DNA from: Cryptomeria japonica
Taxonomy: Eukaryota; Streptophyta; Pinopsida; Cupressales; Cupressaceae
Reading direction: 5' to 3'
DNA: 64,000 nucleotides
Assembly (NCBI RefSeq): GCF_030272615.1
Contig: NC_081410.1
Span: 503,306,942 to 503,370,941, forward strand
A program made the position numbers and the translations under genes. The notes below the pieces were generated by a model. The model had not been told where the DNA came from, did not search any database, and worked only from the letters and a program-made list of their open reading frames with translations. Positions 12,971-25,200 of the stretch are shown one piece after another (position 1 is the first letter of the stretch; each line of letters opens with the position of its first letter).

Positions 12971-15114
12971 TTTGATTATTTTAGTGTGGCTATTAATTAT
13001 TTTAATTACTTGTTAACTAGTTTAATTGTTTCAAAAAACATTTAAAAACTATAAACACATGTAGTTTGTTTAAATATTTAATTTTAATTAATTCATATTT
13101 GACCAATTTAATAAGATAATTTTATTTTTCTATTTAAAATAAAAAATGAATATTTAATAGAAATAATATTAACTATAGAAAACTAAAAGAAAACATTCAT
13201 AAATCTACAAACTACACAAACAAAATGTTCAAACTACTCAATCAAACATCAATATTGAAAACAAACAACCAAGTACATACAAACATGTGAAAACAAATGA
13301 AACAATACATTGAAGCATCAATTAAATAATCTTAATCATATTTTGCATGTGTTGTAGATCAACAACTAACCTTCTAGCCTTATATCTCCATGTAGCTACT
13401 TAAGTATGTTTTTTTCTTAATTTTGAGCAGTTAAAGTGTTCCCATACAAGTGTTTAATTGTGGGAAAAAGATAATTTGGAATCTTTCCCTATTTCAATGA
13501 ATCAACTACCATTTAAGAACTGAAAATGAGTAGTAAGGAAAAGGTGGGGCTAGAAATCAGAAACAATTGCATATTGCAAAAAAATGTCACGAGATTCCAC
13601 AAGTTTCTTTATTTTTTCAGCAATTGTTTCCAAATTTATTTATTTTTAATATTAGCTACACAACTTGTTCTTAATACTATTAATACAAATTTAAAATGAC
13701 TATTTAAAAAATAAGCAAAAAAATAAATTATTCGTGGATCGATCAACTCCATAAATGATTTCTAAATAAGTTAAATAGTGGTTGCACTAGCCAAAATAAG
13801 CTAAACAATCACATGAAGACTTACTGTAAAAATCTACCTGAAAATTTCTCTCAGTCTCCTTACTCTTTTATGCTTTTTCTTATGAAAACTTGACATACTA
13901 AAGGATCAACCAAGGAAGAAGGACCTATACATGTGCAGGCTAACTTCTCGCTTCTCCAAACCCTATTTGGATATTTTAAATCACTCTCAATTTTGTATAA
14001 CACTCTGTGTCAAGTCCCCTACTTTAAAAAAAAATGTTTTCGAGTCCACATGGTCAAATATGATGCCAAATCAGTATATTTCTTGTGAAGGTACCCAAAA
14101 AAGTCAGACAAATAGGTGTGCACAAATTCATGTTTAGCGGTGCATTGATATGACATCACATAATTGATTGCTTTTTAAAATTTAGAAGAATATTTATAAA
14201 GATAAATATTGACATGACACTTTCAATATACCACTATAACATATATTGTCATCCTTTCCCTAATAAACTCAACTATTACAACTATCAAAGTTCTACCTTC
14301 AACTACAATTCAACCACCATACCACCAGTACATTATTTGTTGGGTTAACCATAAACTACCCAGAACCAAGCAAAGAATGCAATCATTATCCTGCCACATC
14401 ATCAACTTCTCCCCTATCCAAGTAAAATGAAAAATGATGTAATTTAAACTAGATGCTTGTAAATTTATACTAGATGCTTGTATTAATATTATATTTAATG
14501 CTTCACGGATATAGTATAGATTTTACATCTACACTTAGTGGTGTTTACAGCACACATTTTTCACCTCCACTATAATGAATGCAAATGAGCTCTTGTCTTG
14601 GATGCAAGTGTCCGTTTTACTCGAAGCATATCAACTTGAAGTCTCCGTCATCGCTCTGGAGTGTCGGTTGCCGGTAAAATTCCCGTCAGATGTCAATATT
14701 AAACAATGCGATCCACGTCGATTTTTCGATAAGTAAACTCAGCACGCTACTCACGCACAAAATAAAAAACAGACAAATAATTTTATGAACAGAGAGGAAC
14801 GAAATCTTGTTCGTCTGACCAGGAAACCTCGCAACAATCTGTCGTAAAATGCCTCGATCGAACCAGTCGGAAAGCACGTTCAAGAATTAAAGAAATCGAA
14901 CTATCTGAGCTTTTAAAATTATGATAAGAAAATCTAAACACTTGTGCAAAATGATCAAAACCTGAAAAAAATAATACTCAGCATCTTAAAAAAAATTATT
15001 ATCCATCACAAGCCATTTCATTATTCAATACACTGTACAATGATAACAGCTTACAAAGAAGATCATCTCTGCAAATGGTCCAAAAAAATACAAAAGAAGA
15101 GAAACCTCCTGTGA
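12971..15114. other. Intergenic stretch; gene-flanking DNA at its right end
   Basis: From 12.97 to 14.5 kb the DNA is AT-rich and I see no gene. From about 14.54 kb CpG content and complexity rise, including a 65-codon minus-strand frame without motifs. This resembles the low-copy flank of the gene at 15.1-15.9 kb and probably holds its 3' region. Confidence 0.5.
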
Positions 15115-15942
15115 TCATGTAGTTAAAGGCAGTCTGGTTTCTAAGCCATTAGAAGTGCAGAGATTCAAAGCCATGGGCGGAGCCACAGAGCGCCGCTTCC
15201 ACAAATTAATTTCAGGCTTTGGCTTTTGATCCTTACTTTCAATTATCAGAGGCCCTGAGTAAAGCACCAAAGGCGAAATCTTTGCATCGTTCGTTTCATC
15301 ACTACATCTTTCTTCCAATTTCTGTGAATCTCTCCATACATTTGCCAGTGCATCGCAATCGCGACCAGAAGTGAACCGTTTCATTCGCCCGAGCGAGGGA
15401 GAATTCTTTAAATCCGCCTCTGGAGACTCACAAAAGTACGCCGTTTCCGTCACTTTCTTGCTGGAGAAAAAACTTTTCAGCTTGGAAAGCTTTGCGCCGC
15501 GAGGCCCCAATTCTAGGGTTTTCATTTGTGACGGCAGCGGGGGTCGATCCTGAGACTTCCTTTGCCTGTGCTTTTCCTTGCAGGCCTGTTTCTTCTTCTT
15601 CACTTGTCCAATACACGACACCTTGGGAGACGTAGGCTCCTGAGGTTCGAACCCGTGGTCATTCTTCTTTTCCATGGCTTCCCTAGGAATTAAAGAAATC
15701 TGACATTTGATGCCACCTGGTCTATTAGTCCTACAAGCAAAGTCTCTGCCTGGACTGAGTGGAACCATCTGATACGCAGATATAATAGACGCCGTTTTCG
15801 GCATACAGGCCAGCACGGGATTCGAACCTGCGCGTTGCACCGCCTTCAAGTAGCCCGATCTCAAATGTAACTCATCGGAATCTTTGAATTTTTTCTTCTG
15901 ATCTTTCTCGAATATTTTCGAAGAGCCGGCAGACATTTCCAT
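15115..15942 (-). CDS. At1g76070 / syringolide-induced protein 14-1-1 family protein
   Basis: A 275-residue single-exon protein. Family landmarks occur in order: a PKTAS segment (48-52), a SPGRD box (63-67), ISLIPREA (82-89) and the signature FEPQEPTSPKVSCIGQVK (98-115), followed by a Lys/Arg-rich tract (116-132). Further on come a Ser/Lys-rich SKLKSFFSSKK segment and a GRMKRF segment. These match what I know of the plant-specific At1g76070/syringolide-induced 14-1-1 family. It is soluble and basic, with no signal peptide or membrane segment. Its biochemical role is not established; soybean members were named for induction by a bacterial elicitor. The ATG is immediately preceded by an in-frame TAA, which fixes the 5' limit. 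A second ATG lies two codons on. No stop or frameshift interrupts it. GC content is higher than in the repeats around it. Confidence 0.85.
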   Translation of the reverse strand: MEMSAGSSKIFEKDQKKKFKDSDELHLRSGYLKAVQRAGSNPVLACMPKTASIISAYQMVPLSPGRDFACRTNRPGGIKCQISLIPREAMEKKNDHGFEPQEPTSPKVSCIGQVKKKKQACKEKHRQRKSQDRPPLPSQMKTLELGPRGAKLSKLKSFFSSKKVTETAYFCESPEADLKNSPSLGRMKRFTSGRDCDALANVWRDSQKLEERCSDETNDAKISPLVLYSGPLIIESKDQKPKPEINLWKRRSVAPPMALNLCTSNGLETRLPLTT

Positions 15943-16340
15943 TTAAAAACTCTGCCTTAATGCTGTTTGCTTGTCCCCTGGATCGAATCCGAGCACATTC
16001 AAAACACAAAAGCCCTTGTTTTGGGGTTTCCTGAACAAAGATCTTTCTCCGCAATCAATAATTACAATCTCAGAATGCTGGCGTTTAAAGACGGATTTTT
16101 TGGAGAAGATTTGGTCAACTGCAGACCAAGCAAATACAAATCTTGTGCAGGATGAGAGTTGTTGCGTGTATTAAAATGACGGGTACCTCTTTCTCGCGTG
16201 TTTTGAACTCAAAACGTAGTCCGAGACTAGAAATTAAAACCCTAGTTTTGTTTAAATCAAACCGCGGTTCTCCCTCGTTCCTGCCGGCGTGCGTTTGGAT
16301 GAGTGAATTTAGGTCTATTCTGTGAGCGGTGGGTTACTTA
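15943..16340 (-). promoter_or_regulatory. 5' flank of the 14-1-1-like gene
   Basis: This CpG-richer stretch lies directly upstream of the start codon and should hold the 5' UTR and core promoter. I could not identify a convincing TATA box. Overlapping short frames on both strands are taken as chance. Confidence 0.35.
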
Positions 16341-17586
16341 CCCACCTTGGTTTAGACGCACATTTTTCTTGTAAGAAATATACCTATGTTGGTAGTCAAC
16401 AAGAGTTAGCAATGCGAGTTGAGTGTGATAGATTGTCTGATTTGTGTGTCTTACTTTGACTAGGTTAGCGTTTGTCATATGCTCTACGTTAGTCGGTTGT
16501 TTTTTAATTGTTTCGGAAGCCATGCCAACACTGTTTTTTGTCTTATTCATCGTCAACCTCACGATCTATAATATATTTATACCAGTGGGGACGTTCTTTG
16601 ATTGGTTCAACAAACTTTGCACTTATCAGATGATTTTTCCAAAGAAAATTCAGGAAAGCTAGGATGATTCAACACAGCTGAGAAAATGCAATGGATCTTA
16701 TAATTAACTTAAATCAATTTAAAATTATATTTATTTTATTTATTTAAGAAATAAGAGTTATTATCATTATTATTATAAATTATGTTATTTTATGTAACTT
16801 ATATAAATAATGTATATTATAATATTATTTGTATTTATATATATTATATATAAGAGTGAGTGTGTATGTATGCATATCTATAATTTAAGAGTTATTTAAT
16901 AATTCTAATGTTCTTTTAAAAATATGTTGGTTGTATTTTATTTTTTATGTATATGATAAAGGTATTTAATCTTTAAATTGATGAATAAAGTATTGTTACA
17001 TATTTTATTGAATGACTCAATTTTGTAGCAAAAAATTTAGACTTATTAAACAATAATTTTGGTACAATAAATTTATTGTTGACTCTTCAATATAAGGTTT
17101 GTACTTATGGATCTAATCTTCATGCATATGGAAGTAAACTTCACAATTGTGAAAGTGACTTATATGTAAATGTGAATTTCACCTATAGAAATGATCTACT
17201 ATAATTTTAATGACTAAAAATGAGCCACTTTGATCTAAATACATCTATATAGGGAAATAATGTTCATAGACACTATTTAGAAGCCTGCTAGATGAGTATT
17301 TATTCTCCTTTGTTTAGCCCTTACTAAATACATCTATATAGGGAAATAATGTTCATAGACACTATTTAGAAGCCTACTAGATGAGTATTTATTCTCCTTT
17401 GTTTAGCCCTTAAGCAAGGGTGATAGAAAAATAATGTTTTCCATTTTTCCAACATCATTTGACCATTATAACCAACATTTTCAACATTTAGCACATTTTG
17501 TCAGTTATATTAAATAAAATATTAAGAATTTAAGGATGATGTAAAGTGATTGTTCGTGGTTTTATTATTTATAATCATTTTTTTTT
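16341..17586. other. AT-rich intergenic stretch
   Basis: No gene is supported. The left part (16.34-16.66 kb) has small frames on both strands without motifs. The remainder is AT-rich and contains the 89 bp duplication listed separately. Confidence 0.5.
17235..17412. repeat. 89 bp tandem duplication
   Basis: Two directly adjacent copies of an 89 bp unit beginning CTAAATACATCTATATAGGG (17235-17323 and 17324-17412). I see one mismatch (CCTGCTAG versus CCTACTAG), so this is a recent duplication. Confidence 0.9.
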
Positions 17587-17587
17587 T

Positions 17588-17612
17588 TAAAAGGAGGGGA
17601 TAGTGTTACATT
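17588..17612 (+). other. Polypurine tract / LTR-start-like junction
   Basis: AAAAGGAGGGGATAG is followed by TGTTACATTC, the arrangement seen at 3' LTR junctions of Ty3/gypsy-like plant elements. No gypsy pol was found to the left and the LTR's far end was not located, so this is only a candidate relic. Confidence 0.3.
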
Positions 17613-17894
17613 CAGGGAGATGTCACTAACTAATAACAAATTATTTATAGTTACATCCCTCAAAATGGCATGCCACCTTGAATAGGTGAACCCTCTTGAC
17701 CAAGGGTCACCCTTATGCTAAAATAAGTCAAGAATGACATTTGAAGAAGAGATGAGTAGTGAATCCTTGTTTAGGATAGAAAAAGTGAGAGCAAGAAGAG
17801 AGAGTGAAATATTTTAAAGATAAATTAAGTAGTGAGTATTTTTAGATTCAATTGTCTAGAGATAAAGTAAGTAAAATGTTTAGTATTCGACTAG

Positions 17895-17912
17895 TATATA
17901 TATATATATATA

Positions 17913-17971
<59 letters not shown>
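17895..17971. repeat. Compound microsatellite (TA)n-(GA)28
   Basis: About nine TA units (17895-17912) are followed by ACAC and then an uninterrupted run of 28 GA units (17916-17971). Confidence 0.95.
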
Positions 17972-17973
<2 letters not shown>

Positions 17974-19358
17974 CAAATCATAAAAGATAAATCAAGAACA
18001 CCTTTAGCTCTTGAAAAAAATGTTATGAATATGATAGAATTTCTTGAGATTGACAAAGATACTAAGGGTTCAAGTGAGCATCTCTTTGTCTTGGAATCTC
18101 ACTAGAGTAGATTTGGCATTGAGGATGACCAAACCTAATTGTATTAATTCATAGAAACACTCAATGATGACACTTAACAATGTTATATCAAAGAATGTCC
18201 ATAGCATGACAAGAAGCGGGAAGAAATATCTCAATTATTTTGTATAATTTTTTACTCTCAAGATATTCCTACTGAAAGAATAAGAACATGACTGAAAATG
18301 ACACAAGGAAAGCATGTGTTGGTAAAAGAATATGACCAAAATTTTAAATGTACATTGTTAAAAATTTGTAAGAAATATTAACAAAAAATTAAAGGATATA
18401 ATGGGTTGTATTGGAATCAAGACCACAAATAAGAGTTGTGATGGATGGAAGAGTGTAATGTAGTAAATTGTATCCCTTTACAATTTCACACTCACTTTGG
18501 TGGTTGTGGCTAATGTACCTAATTCATGTCTAATTGTGCTCAGTTTCAAGATAGATTCTAGAAACTTGGTGCAATCCCCTAGTCACAACCTTTATTCTAA
18601 CTCAAACTACTAGGGCTAGTGTGCCTAGTGCTCCTATCTAAGCAATTTGGCCCCAAGTTTTAAATTATAATGCTCGGCTTTGCAAGTAGCAAGAAATTGA
18701 TAGTCGATTTTGGCCTTCTCAAAAAATAAAATTCAAAAAGGTGTAAGTTGCATATAAATACAATTCCCTCTCTCATTCCAAAGGGCTATCTTATAAAACA
18801 CACAAGATCCAATTCTTGTTGAGCACAATCAAGCACAATTAAGTATAGGTATGCAATCAAGGAGTCAAGCATTCAAGTTTCAACAATGATGAGAAATCAT
18901 AATGTGTTCCTCCATGATGAATGTATGCATTAACATCTTTCAAGAAACATCAAGCCTTATTTGAGACTTCAAGCCAAGGGTTTCATATCTAAGGTAATAT
19001 TTGTCAATTCAATTATTTCCATTATCATTTAGCCTCTTTTCCTTTTAAGGATGAACTCTCTTCTTCATCAATCATAGCTATTGTGGAGGTGGGAACACCA
19101 ACACAAGGTTTGAATTAGACAAGTCCCTATACAACACAACCATTCTTCCATATTTTTCGTGTGTGTAGTTTCAAATCCAATAGTGGAGAGCGTTATAGGA
19201 GAGCAAAGAAGACAATGAAAGTTAGTTCCAAAATTTGAATAGGAAAAAACACTAGGACTAGGATTCCCAACACCCATGTCTAATACATTTTGGTTGGAAT
19301 TTTGGGAGAAGACCTACAAGACCTCCTGATTGCAAATCCAGAACTTTTTGTGCATGCA

Positions 19359-19468
19359 AGGATTGACACAAAGTTAATTCTTGAAAACTACTCATGTCCC
19401 AGTTTCTTATTTCAGACTAGTAGAAGTTAAAGGATTGACACAAAGTTAATTCTTGAAAACTACTCATG
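19359..19468. repeat. 38 bp direct repeat
   Basis: A unit beginning AGGATTGACACAAAGTTAAT occurs at about 19359-19397 and again at 19431-19468, with no mismatch that I can see. The start-to-start distance is about 72 bp. Confidence 0.85.
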
Positions 19469-20599
19469 TGTTTGAGGTGCACTATGATTAGTTCACTAGC
19501 TTAAAGAGTGATTCTATCATTCAACCCTTATTTGTAGGCATTATTCTCACAACTCATTTAGTTAAGGTGTTTGATATATGATCATCTTAGGCCTATGAGA
19601 AATCTTGCATAAATCAAAAGCATTTCTTTTTATCTAGTTTTTCTTTTAGTTTTAGCTTCTTTTTTAGTCATTTTGGTATGTCACAAATAAATTTTGTTGA
19701 AATTTTTTTCAAAAGGAACTCAGATTTTTGGCAACAATCCTCTATGTGGTACCACGTGTTGATTAGAAACCCTTGTAGTTTCATCAAACACATTAGTATA
19801 ACACAACAAGCATGTCCACATGTCCATTTGTTTTTCTATGATCATTTGACTTGATGCAATGTAAAACTAATTAAGAGAGGCTATGAGATGTGTGATAAGA
19901 TTTAGAGAATTGAGATAAAGCATACTCATTTGAGAGGCCTTATTGGTCTTATGGAAGGCCCTACTTAGCACCATATTCAATTAGAATGGTATTTCTCATT
20001 TGAGGCTAACTTAGAACCTTTTACATCAAGTTTTCAGTAAATAGAGAGGTTTAAATCTTAGAACTGTTAAATTCATATTCTAATTGGTTGAGGCCTATCA
20101 TGGTGTAAGCCCATTACAACCAAAATTATTATGAATATAATTATAATTATTGATCATATATATACTAAATTAAATTGGTGTTCCAAAGCTTGTAATTGTG
20201 AATAACAATTTACATGGATTGTATATAATTAGTGTTTGAATTTAGATGCATGCATGGTTGAACAATTGCCCCTTTATTTATTATTGTTTCTAACACAACT
20301 GTACCTGCTATCTAATATTAGATGATCTAAACTATTCCACTCCATATGACCCACCCCACAGTTTAAATCTTTAATTAATTATAATTATAAGCATTCCCTT
20401 CCTAAAAAATACTCCGTAAAATACCTGGACTAATCATGAATATGAAAGTAGATTACTCCAGAACTCCCCTGACTAAATCTGCATCTTACACGTCTGCAAT
20501 TTGAGATTAAATCAGATTGTGATTTGTGTTCTCTATCAAACTGGATTATTTACCAAATTTACTAATTAAGAAAGAACCGACATTCTTTCAGACATAGTA

Positions 20600-21132
20600 G
20601 GCCAGTACATAAATTTTAAAACCCTATAAACCCTAAAGCTATTCGCCTCTGGAGCTCTGTCTCCTGTCGGTGTCGCCATGTCAATGCCACCGCCACAACC
20701 ACCATTCCTTAATACTTCTCTGCTTCTTCATTTATTGCTTTCACCAAATCAGTTACCTCATATCCTCTTTTAATCGTATTTATTGTACAGTCGTATTTAT
20801 TGTACAGTAGTAGAGGCCCCGCGAATCGAACCTGGCTTCTTTACGCTATTCGGCAAATAAATAATTGTTTTAGAGGGGAAATGGGGTTTCATTATGGGTA
20901 GACTTTGAATAAGCGGAGGTAGCCATGGAGGAATATATGAAAAGGTAAAGCGCTTTAGATTTGTTATTTTTTCCCAACCAGTGAAAGTGAGTATTCTGAA
21001 AGCTCACTTATCCATTTGCAGAGATTTTGCGAAATTTGGAGGTTTTTTTCCCGTGTTGTTACAGAAGAATTGTGAATACGACTTTTTCTTTTGCTTTTGT
21101 GATATCAGAAGGATGTTGTCACTAAGGTAAAG
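20600..21132 (+). other. Possible gene start (promoter and first exons)
   Basis: Two AAACCCTA telo-box motifs (about 20619-20634), typical of plant promoters, lie ahead of a GC-richer leader. AGCCATGGAGG at 20921-20931 is a good plant start context. From ATG 20925, seven codons run to AAAAG|GTAAAG. A 77 nt candidate intron (20945-21021) ends in TTTGCAG, and the frame reopens for about 35 codons to another AAG|GTAAAG at 21126. No protein family is recognised and no later exons were found before the LINE at 22.3 kb. It could be a truncated gene, a non-coding transcript or chance. A 17 bp tandem duplication lies at 20774-20807. Confidence 0.25.
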
Positions 21133-22289
21133 TTTGTTATTTGCCCCGGGATAATGATCCAAACTTTTCACCTTTACCGCGCTTCTTTATTGCCATTTAG
21201 TTGATTGTTATTGTTTTGTTAAGGGAAGAGCACACCTTACCGTTAATGTTCTAATTATGGTTTACTCATTGTTCATTCAATTCTTAATTTCTAATTTTAA
21301 ATAAACTAAAAAATAATAATTAAAAAATTTATTAATAAATTTTATATGTATCAATAGTCTTACATTTTATTCTAAATAGTTAGAATTTTTTAAGTGGACG
21401 AATCTAAAGTTTATTGGTACTCATAATGCACGACTATTGAAACATTTGTGAATAAGTATTGGCCATTTTCGAGGTAGTTGTAGTGCACAGTTATTGGGGC
21501 ATCTTTAAGTAACAGGTGATACTTTGAAATGATCACTTTTTAACCCTTCCTCACATAACATATCACATAGTGTGTGCTGCTATTACTCGAAAGCCGAAAC
21601 AATAGCAATAAGTATTTAAGCTGCATACGAAGACAACAAAAGAAATAATCGAAATTTGATGTATCGTTTAGGATCTATGAGTGTGTGAAATTAGCTATCA
21701 CAACTATTGGTTTACTTCCCTTATATAAACAAGAAATTTGCTTATTTGTAATGATGCTCTGCATTTGGAAGATGCTTTTGTTATTTGCATAAGATAGTTT
21801 TTTTTTTAAATATCTATATAATATTTTTTTTCATAAAATCATTTTTACAACTCAATATTAAATAACTTGGTGATTCTATCAAGCATTATTTCTACAACCT
21901 TTTTAAATGGGTCTTATTTGTTTCTATTGCTTGGTTGTTTTAGATATCATTTTCAATTGATAATGATGGTTGTTGATGACTTTAAGAGATACCAATTTAT
22001 GTTCACACTTCTCAAATTTATTTTCTTTCTATTTTGATTTGTTTAGTTAAGATCAATCTTATGCTTCATTATGTAGACATGGTCAAAAAAAATTTATGGG
22101 AAGATTGAATTATAAAATTATTTTTATTCATTGGTCTGTAACAATTTTAATGCATTTATAAAATTTGATATTGCAAATGTTCAACAAATTTTTTGAAACT
22201 TTTGAATGATTTATAAGATGCAAAATTGGTATTGATAATTTTGAAAAGAGTAGGTTTCATCTATTTTCATATTGTATGATTTATTTTTT
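21133..22289. other. AT-rich intergenic stretch
   Basis: I see no coding sequence or recognisable repeat. It separates the possible gene start from the 3' end of the LINE. Confidence 0.5.
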
Positions 22290-25200
22290 ATTTTTTATTC
22301 TTTTTTGATAAAAGTGGATAGAACCACCGAACTATGTTAAATTTTAAAAGTTTTTTTACAGAGTCTGGTTCAAAAAGCAATGAAGGGAAAGAACCAGTAA
22401 AAAACCCCTTCAGTATTGCTTAAGTAACACAAGCCTAATCTACCCAATACCAAATGCCCATTGGCATAGTACATCAAAAAACCCATCCCAATTACATAAG
22501 CAGCATTAGATATAAAGGAAGCCGCCAACAGAAGCATATAGAAGGAAGATTAAAGTATGATCACCAAAGGATGCATATCCATTGCTGCCAAAAAACACCA
22601 GTCTGAACCACCCCTGTCTATGAAACACAATTCTCCAAACCACTGGTTAGAATGATACCACATAGCAGAAATGAAACCATAATCAGAGACCCTATCAAAA
22701 TAAACATTGTGATCAAGCATAGCAGAACCCACACCAAAGAAAAGCCACAACAAATAAGGAGGTTTATGAAGACTATAACTATGCCCTTCTTTACTTCAAA
22801 TATTCCAAAACTGAGGAAGGGATCTCATCCACACTTACCTCCCACATATTAGCTTCACTGTCAGTGGCTAAGTTAGCCAAAAAATCTGCAATCTTATTCA
22901 CTTCCCTATAACAATGGGAAATCAAAAAGGAATAAAAAAAATCTAATTTTTGCAAAGTATGATCAAGTATATATTGTAATTGCCAACAATTCGACTTCTT
23001 TTTCATGACACTTTGAATAATAATCATAGAATCGCCCTCAATTATCAAGTCCTTAATTCCCAAAGATATAGCCATATCCAAACCAAAGGACAAAGCAAAG
23101 AATTCTGCACAATTGTTAGACTTGAAACCAATCGCATGACAACGAGCCTGAACAAATCTTACCTTATGATCATAAATTACCATACCTGCCCTTGCCAAGC
23201 CAGGGTTCCCACGAGAAGCACCATCAAAATTCAATTTAAAGTGCCCTTGTGGAGGAGGTTTCCAGCAAGCAAAATTTCTCTTACTTATAGCATTAGTCTT
23301 GTTTAAAATAGATCCATGAGAAGGTAAGACCGATAACATTCTCCAAACTCGAGTTACCCTACCATCCCAATGAGAAAAAGAGGTAAGGGTTTCCAAATTC
23401 TTATAGATAAAAGACAAAGCAACTTCAGAGATGGAAGATTCAATCCTCAATAAAACCTCAACCAAGGAAGAACTTGTTTGTTTAAAAATCCTATTATTAT
23501 GCTCTAACCAAATATTCCAAATCACAATAGATGGAGAAATAATCCAAAGACATGCATAGAAAGATGAAGCAAACAGGAGAGGCCAAGCTCTAAAGTGGGA
23601 AAGGAGATCCTTACCAATAACAAAGGATAGATTAAGCTTTTCAAACAACCACTGCCAGCAAGCATAGGCAAAATCACAGTGAAGAAACAAGTGTTCAGAG
23701 GATTCTAAATTTTTATTACAAAAGACAAAAGAAAATACTGCCGTAATACCCAACCTGTCCAACCTCATTCCTGTAAGGACCCTATCTTGCACTGCTAACC
23801 AAGCAAAAGCACCAGGCTTTGGGAGGCAAGCCATATGCCAAAACAACATGTATGGCCAAGTAGATAAATCTTTAGCAACCAAGAGAGAGTTATAGCCATC
23901 CTTAACTGTGTACTTACTAGAGATATTCCTTGTCCAGATAAGCTCATCATCAGCATCAGAAAGAATTATTACTCTCTCCCCCAACATCTTTTCGTATTCC
24001 AATTTCACATTTTGATCAATATCTAAAAACTCAATTGATTTCCATTTTGCCACCTTAAGATTCCCACTATACTCAATTTCAAAATAATCAGCCACAAAGA
24101 CACCCCAAAGGGAAGAAAGAGTGGAAATTAAAGGAGACCAATCCCTCGAGTTCACCAAAGGGGGATGTCCATTCCAAACTTCCTCCCAAAACCTAACCTT
24201 TCTACCATTATGAACAATCCATGAGAGATGAGGCAAAATCACTGATATACACTTACATAGAAAATTCCAAATAGCTGAACCAGACGGTAAATTAGAAACT
24301 TGAAAAACATACTCTCTTGGTCCATTATTTAAATATTTAGCAAACATAATTTGTGCCCAAAAGGAGAATGGTCTCTCATACAATTTCCAAACCAACTTAG
24401 CACCTAAGCCTAAATTCTGACTTTCTAGACTCCTAATGCCTGTGCCCCCAAGGTTTTTAGACAAACAAACTTTATCCCATGCTACCAGAGGGAGTTTCTT
24501 CTTACATTCTTTATTATTACTCCAAAGGAAGGACCTAAGAGTATCTTGCAAACTAACAAGAACCGCTTTTAGAGACTGCAAAACAGACATGAGATAAATA
24601 AGAAAAACATTTAGGATAGACTTAATAAGAACAATCTTACCAGCCAAAGATAACCATCTATGATTCCAGGATAGGATCCTTCTAGAGATAACTGAAATGA
24701 TCTTATCCCAAAACTCAACTCTATCCTTCTTAATGAAGAAAGGTATACCAAGATAAGAACAAGGAAGATTTCTAGATGCAAATCCCCAAAAAATCTTCAA
24801 TCTATCCTGAACCAATTGTGAAGCATGAAGGAAAAAAATATTTGACTTATCAACATTTACTCTCTAACCAGAAAAGGATGCATAATTCTGTAATATCCCC
24901 TTTATCACTTTTGCCTCACCCAAAGAGGCCTGACCAAGTAACAAGGTATCATCTGCAAACAAGCAATGCGAAATGCTTTGTGGAACATTATGAATCCTAA
25001 TTCCCTTCCAAAGCCCTCCCAGCTTAGCGGCTCTTATAGCCCAACTGAACGTTTCAGCTAGAAGAATGAACAAGAAAGGAGACAGGGGATCCCCTTGCCT
25101 CAAACCCCTAGAAGAGGAGAAAAAACCACAAGGGGAGCCATTAATTAAAACTGAGAACCTCGCAGAAGAAATACAAGCACGAATCCATTTGACCCATGCC

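Larger units (their letters stand above)
17613..20595. other. Intergenic stretch, possible old LTR remains
   Basis: No open frame with recognisable motifs. The 17.6-19.3 kb part is less AT-rich and might be an old gypsy LTR or other retroelement relic that begins at the junction noted at 17.6 kb. The rest is AT-rich. Confidence 0.4.

Noticed and set aside
15640-15995. tRNA T-arm-like strings (GGTTCGAATCC and GGTTCGAACCC types) in and beside the 14-1-1-like gene, for example near 15809-15819 and 15643-15654
   Set aside because: No acceptor stem, D-arm or anticodon arm can be folded around them. One encodes the conserved FEPQEP segment, so they are coincidental.
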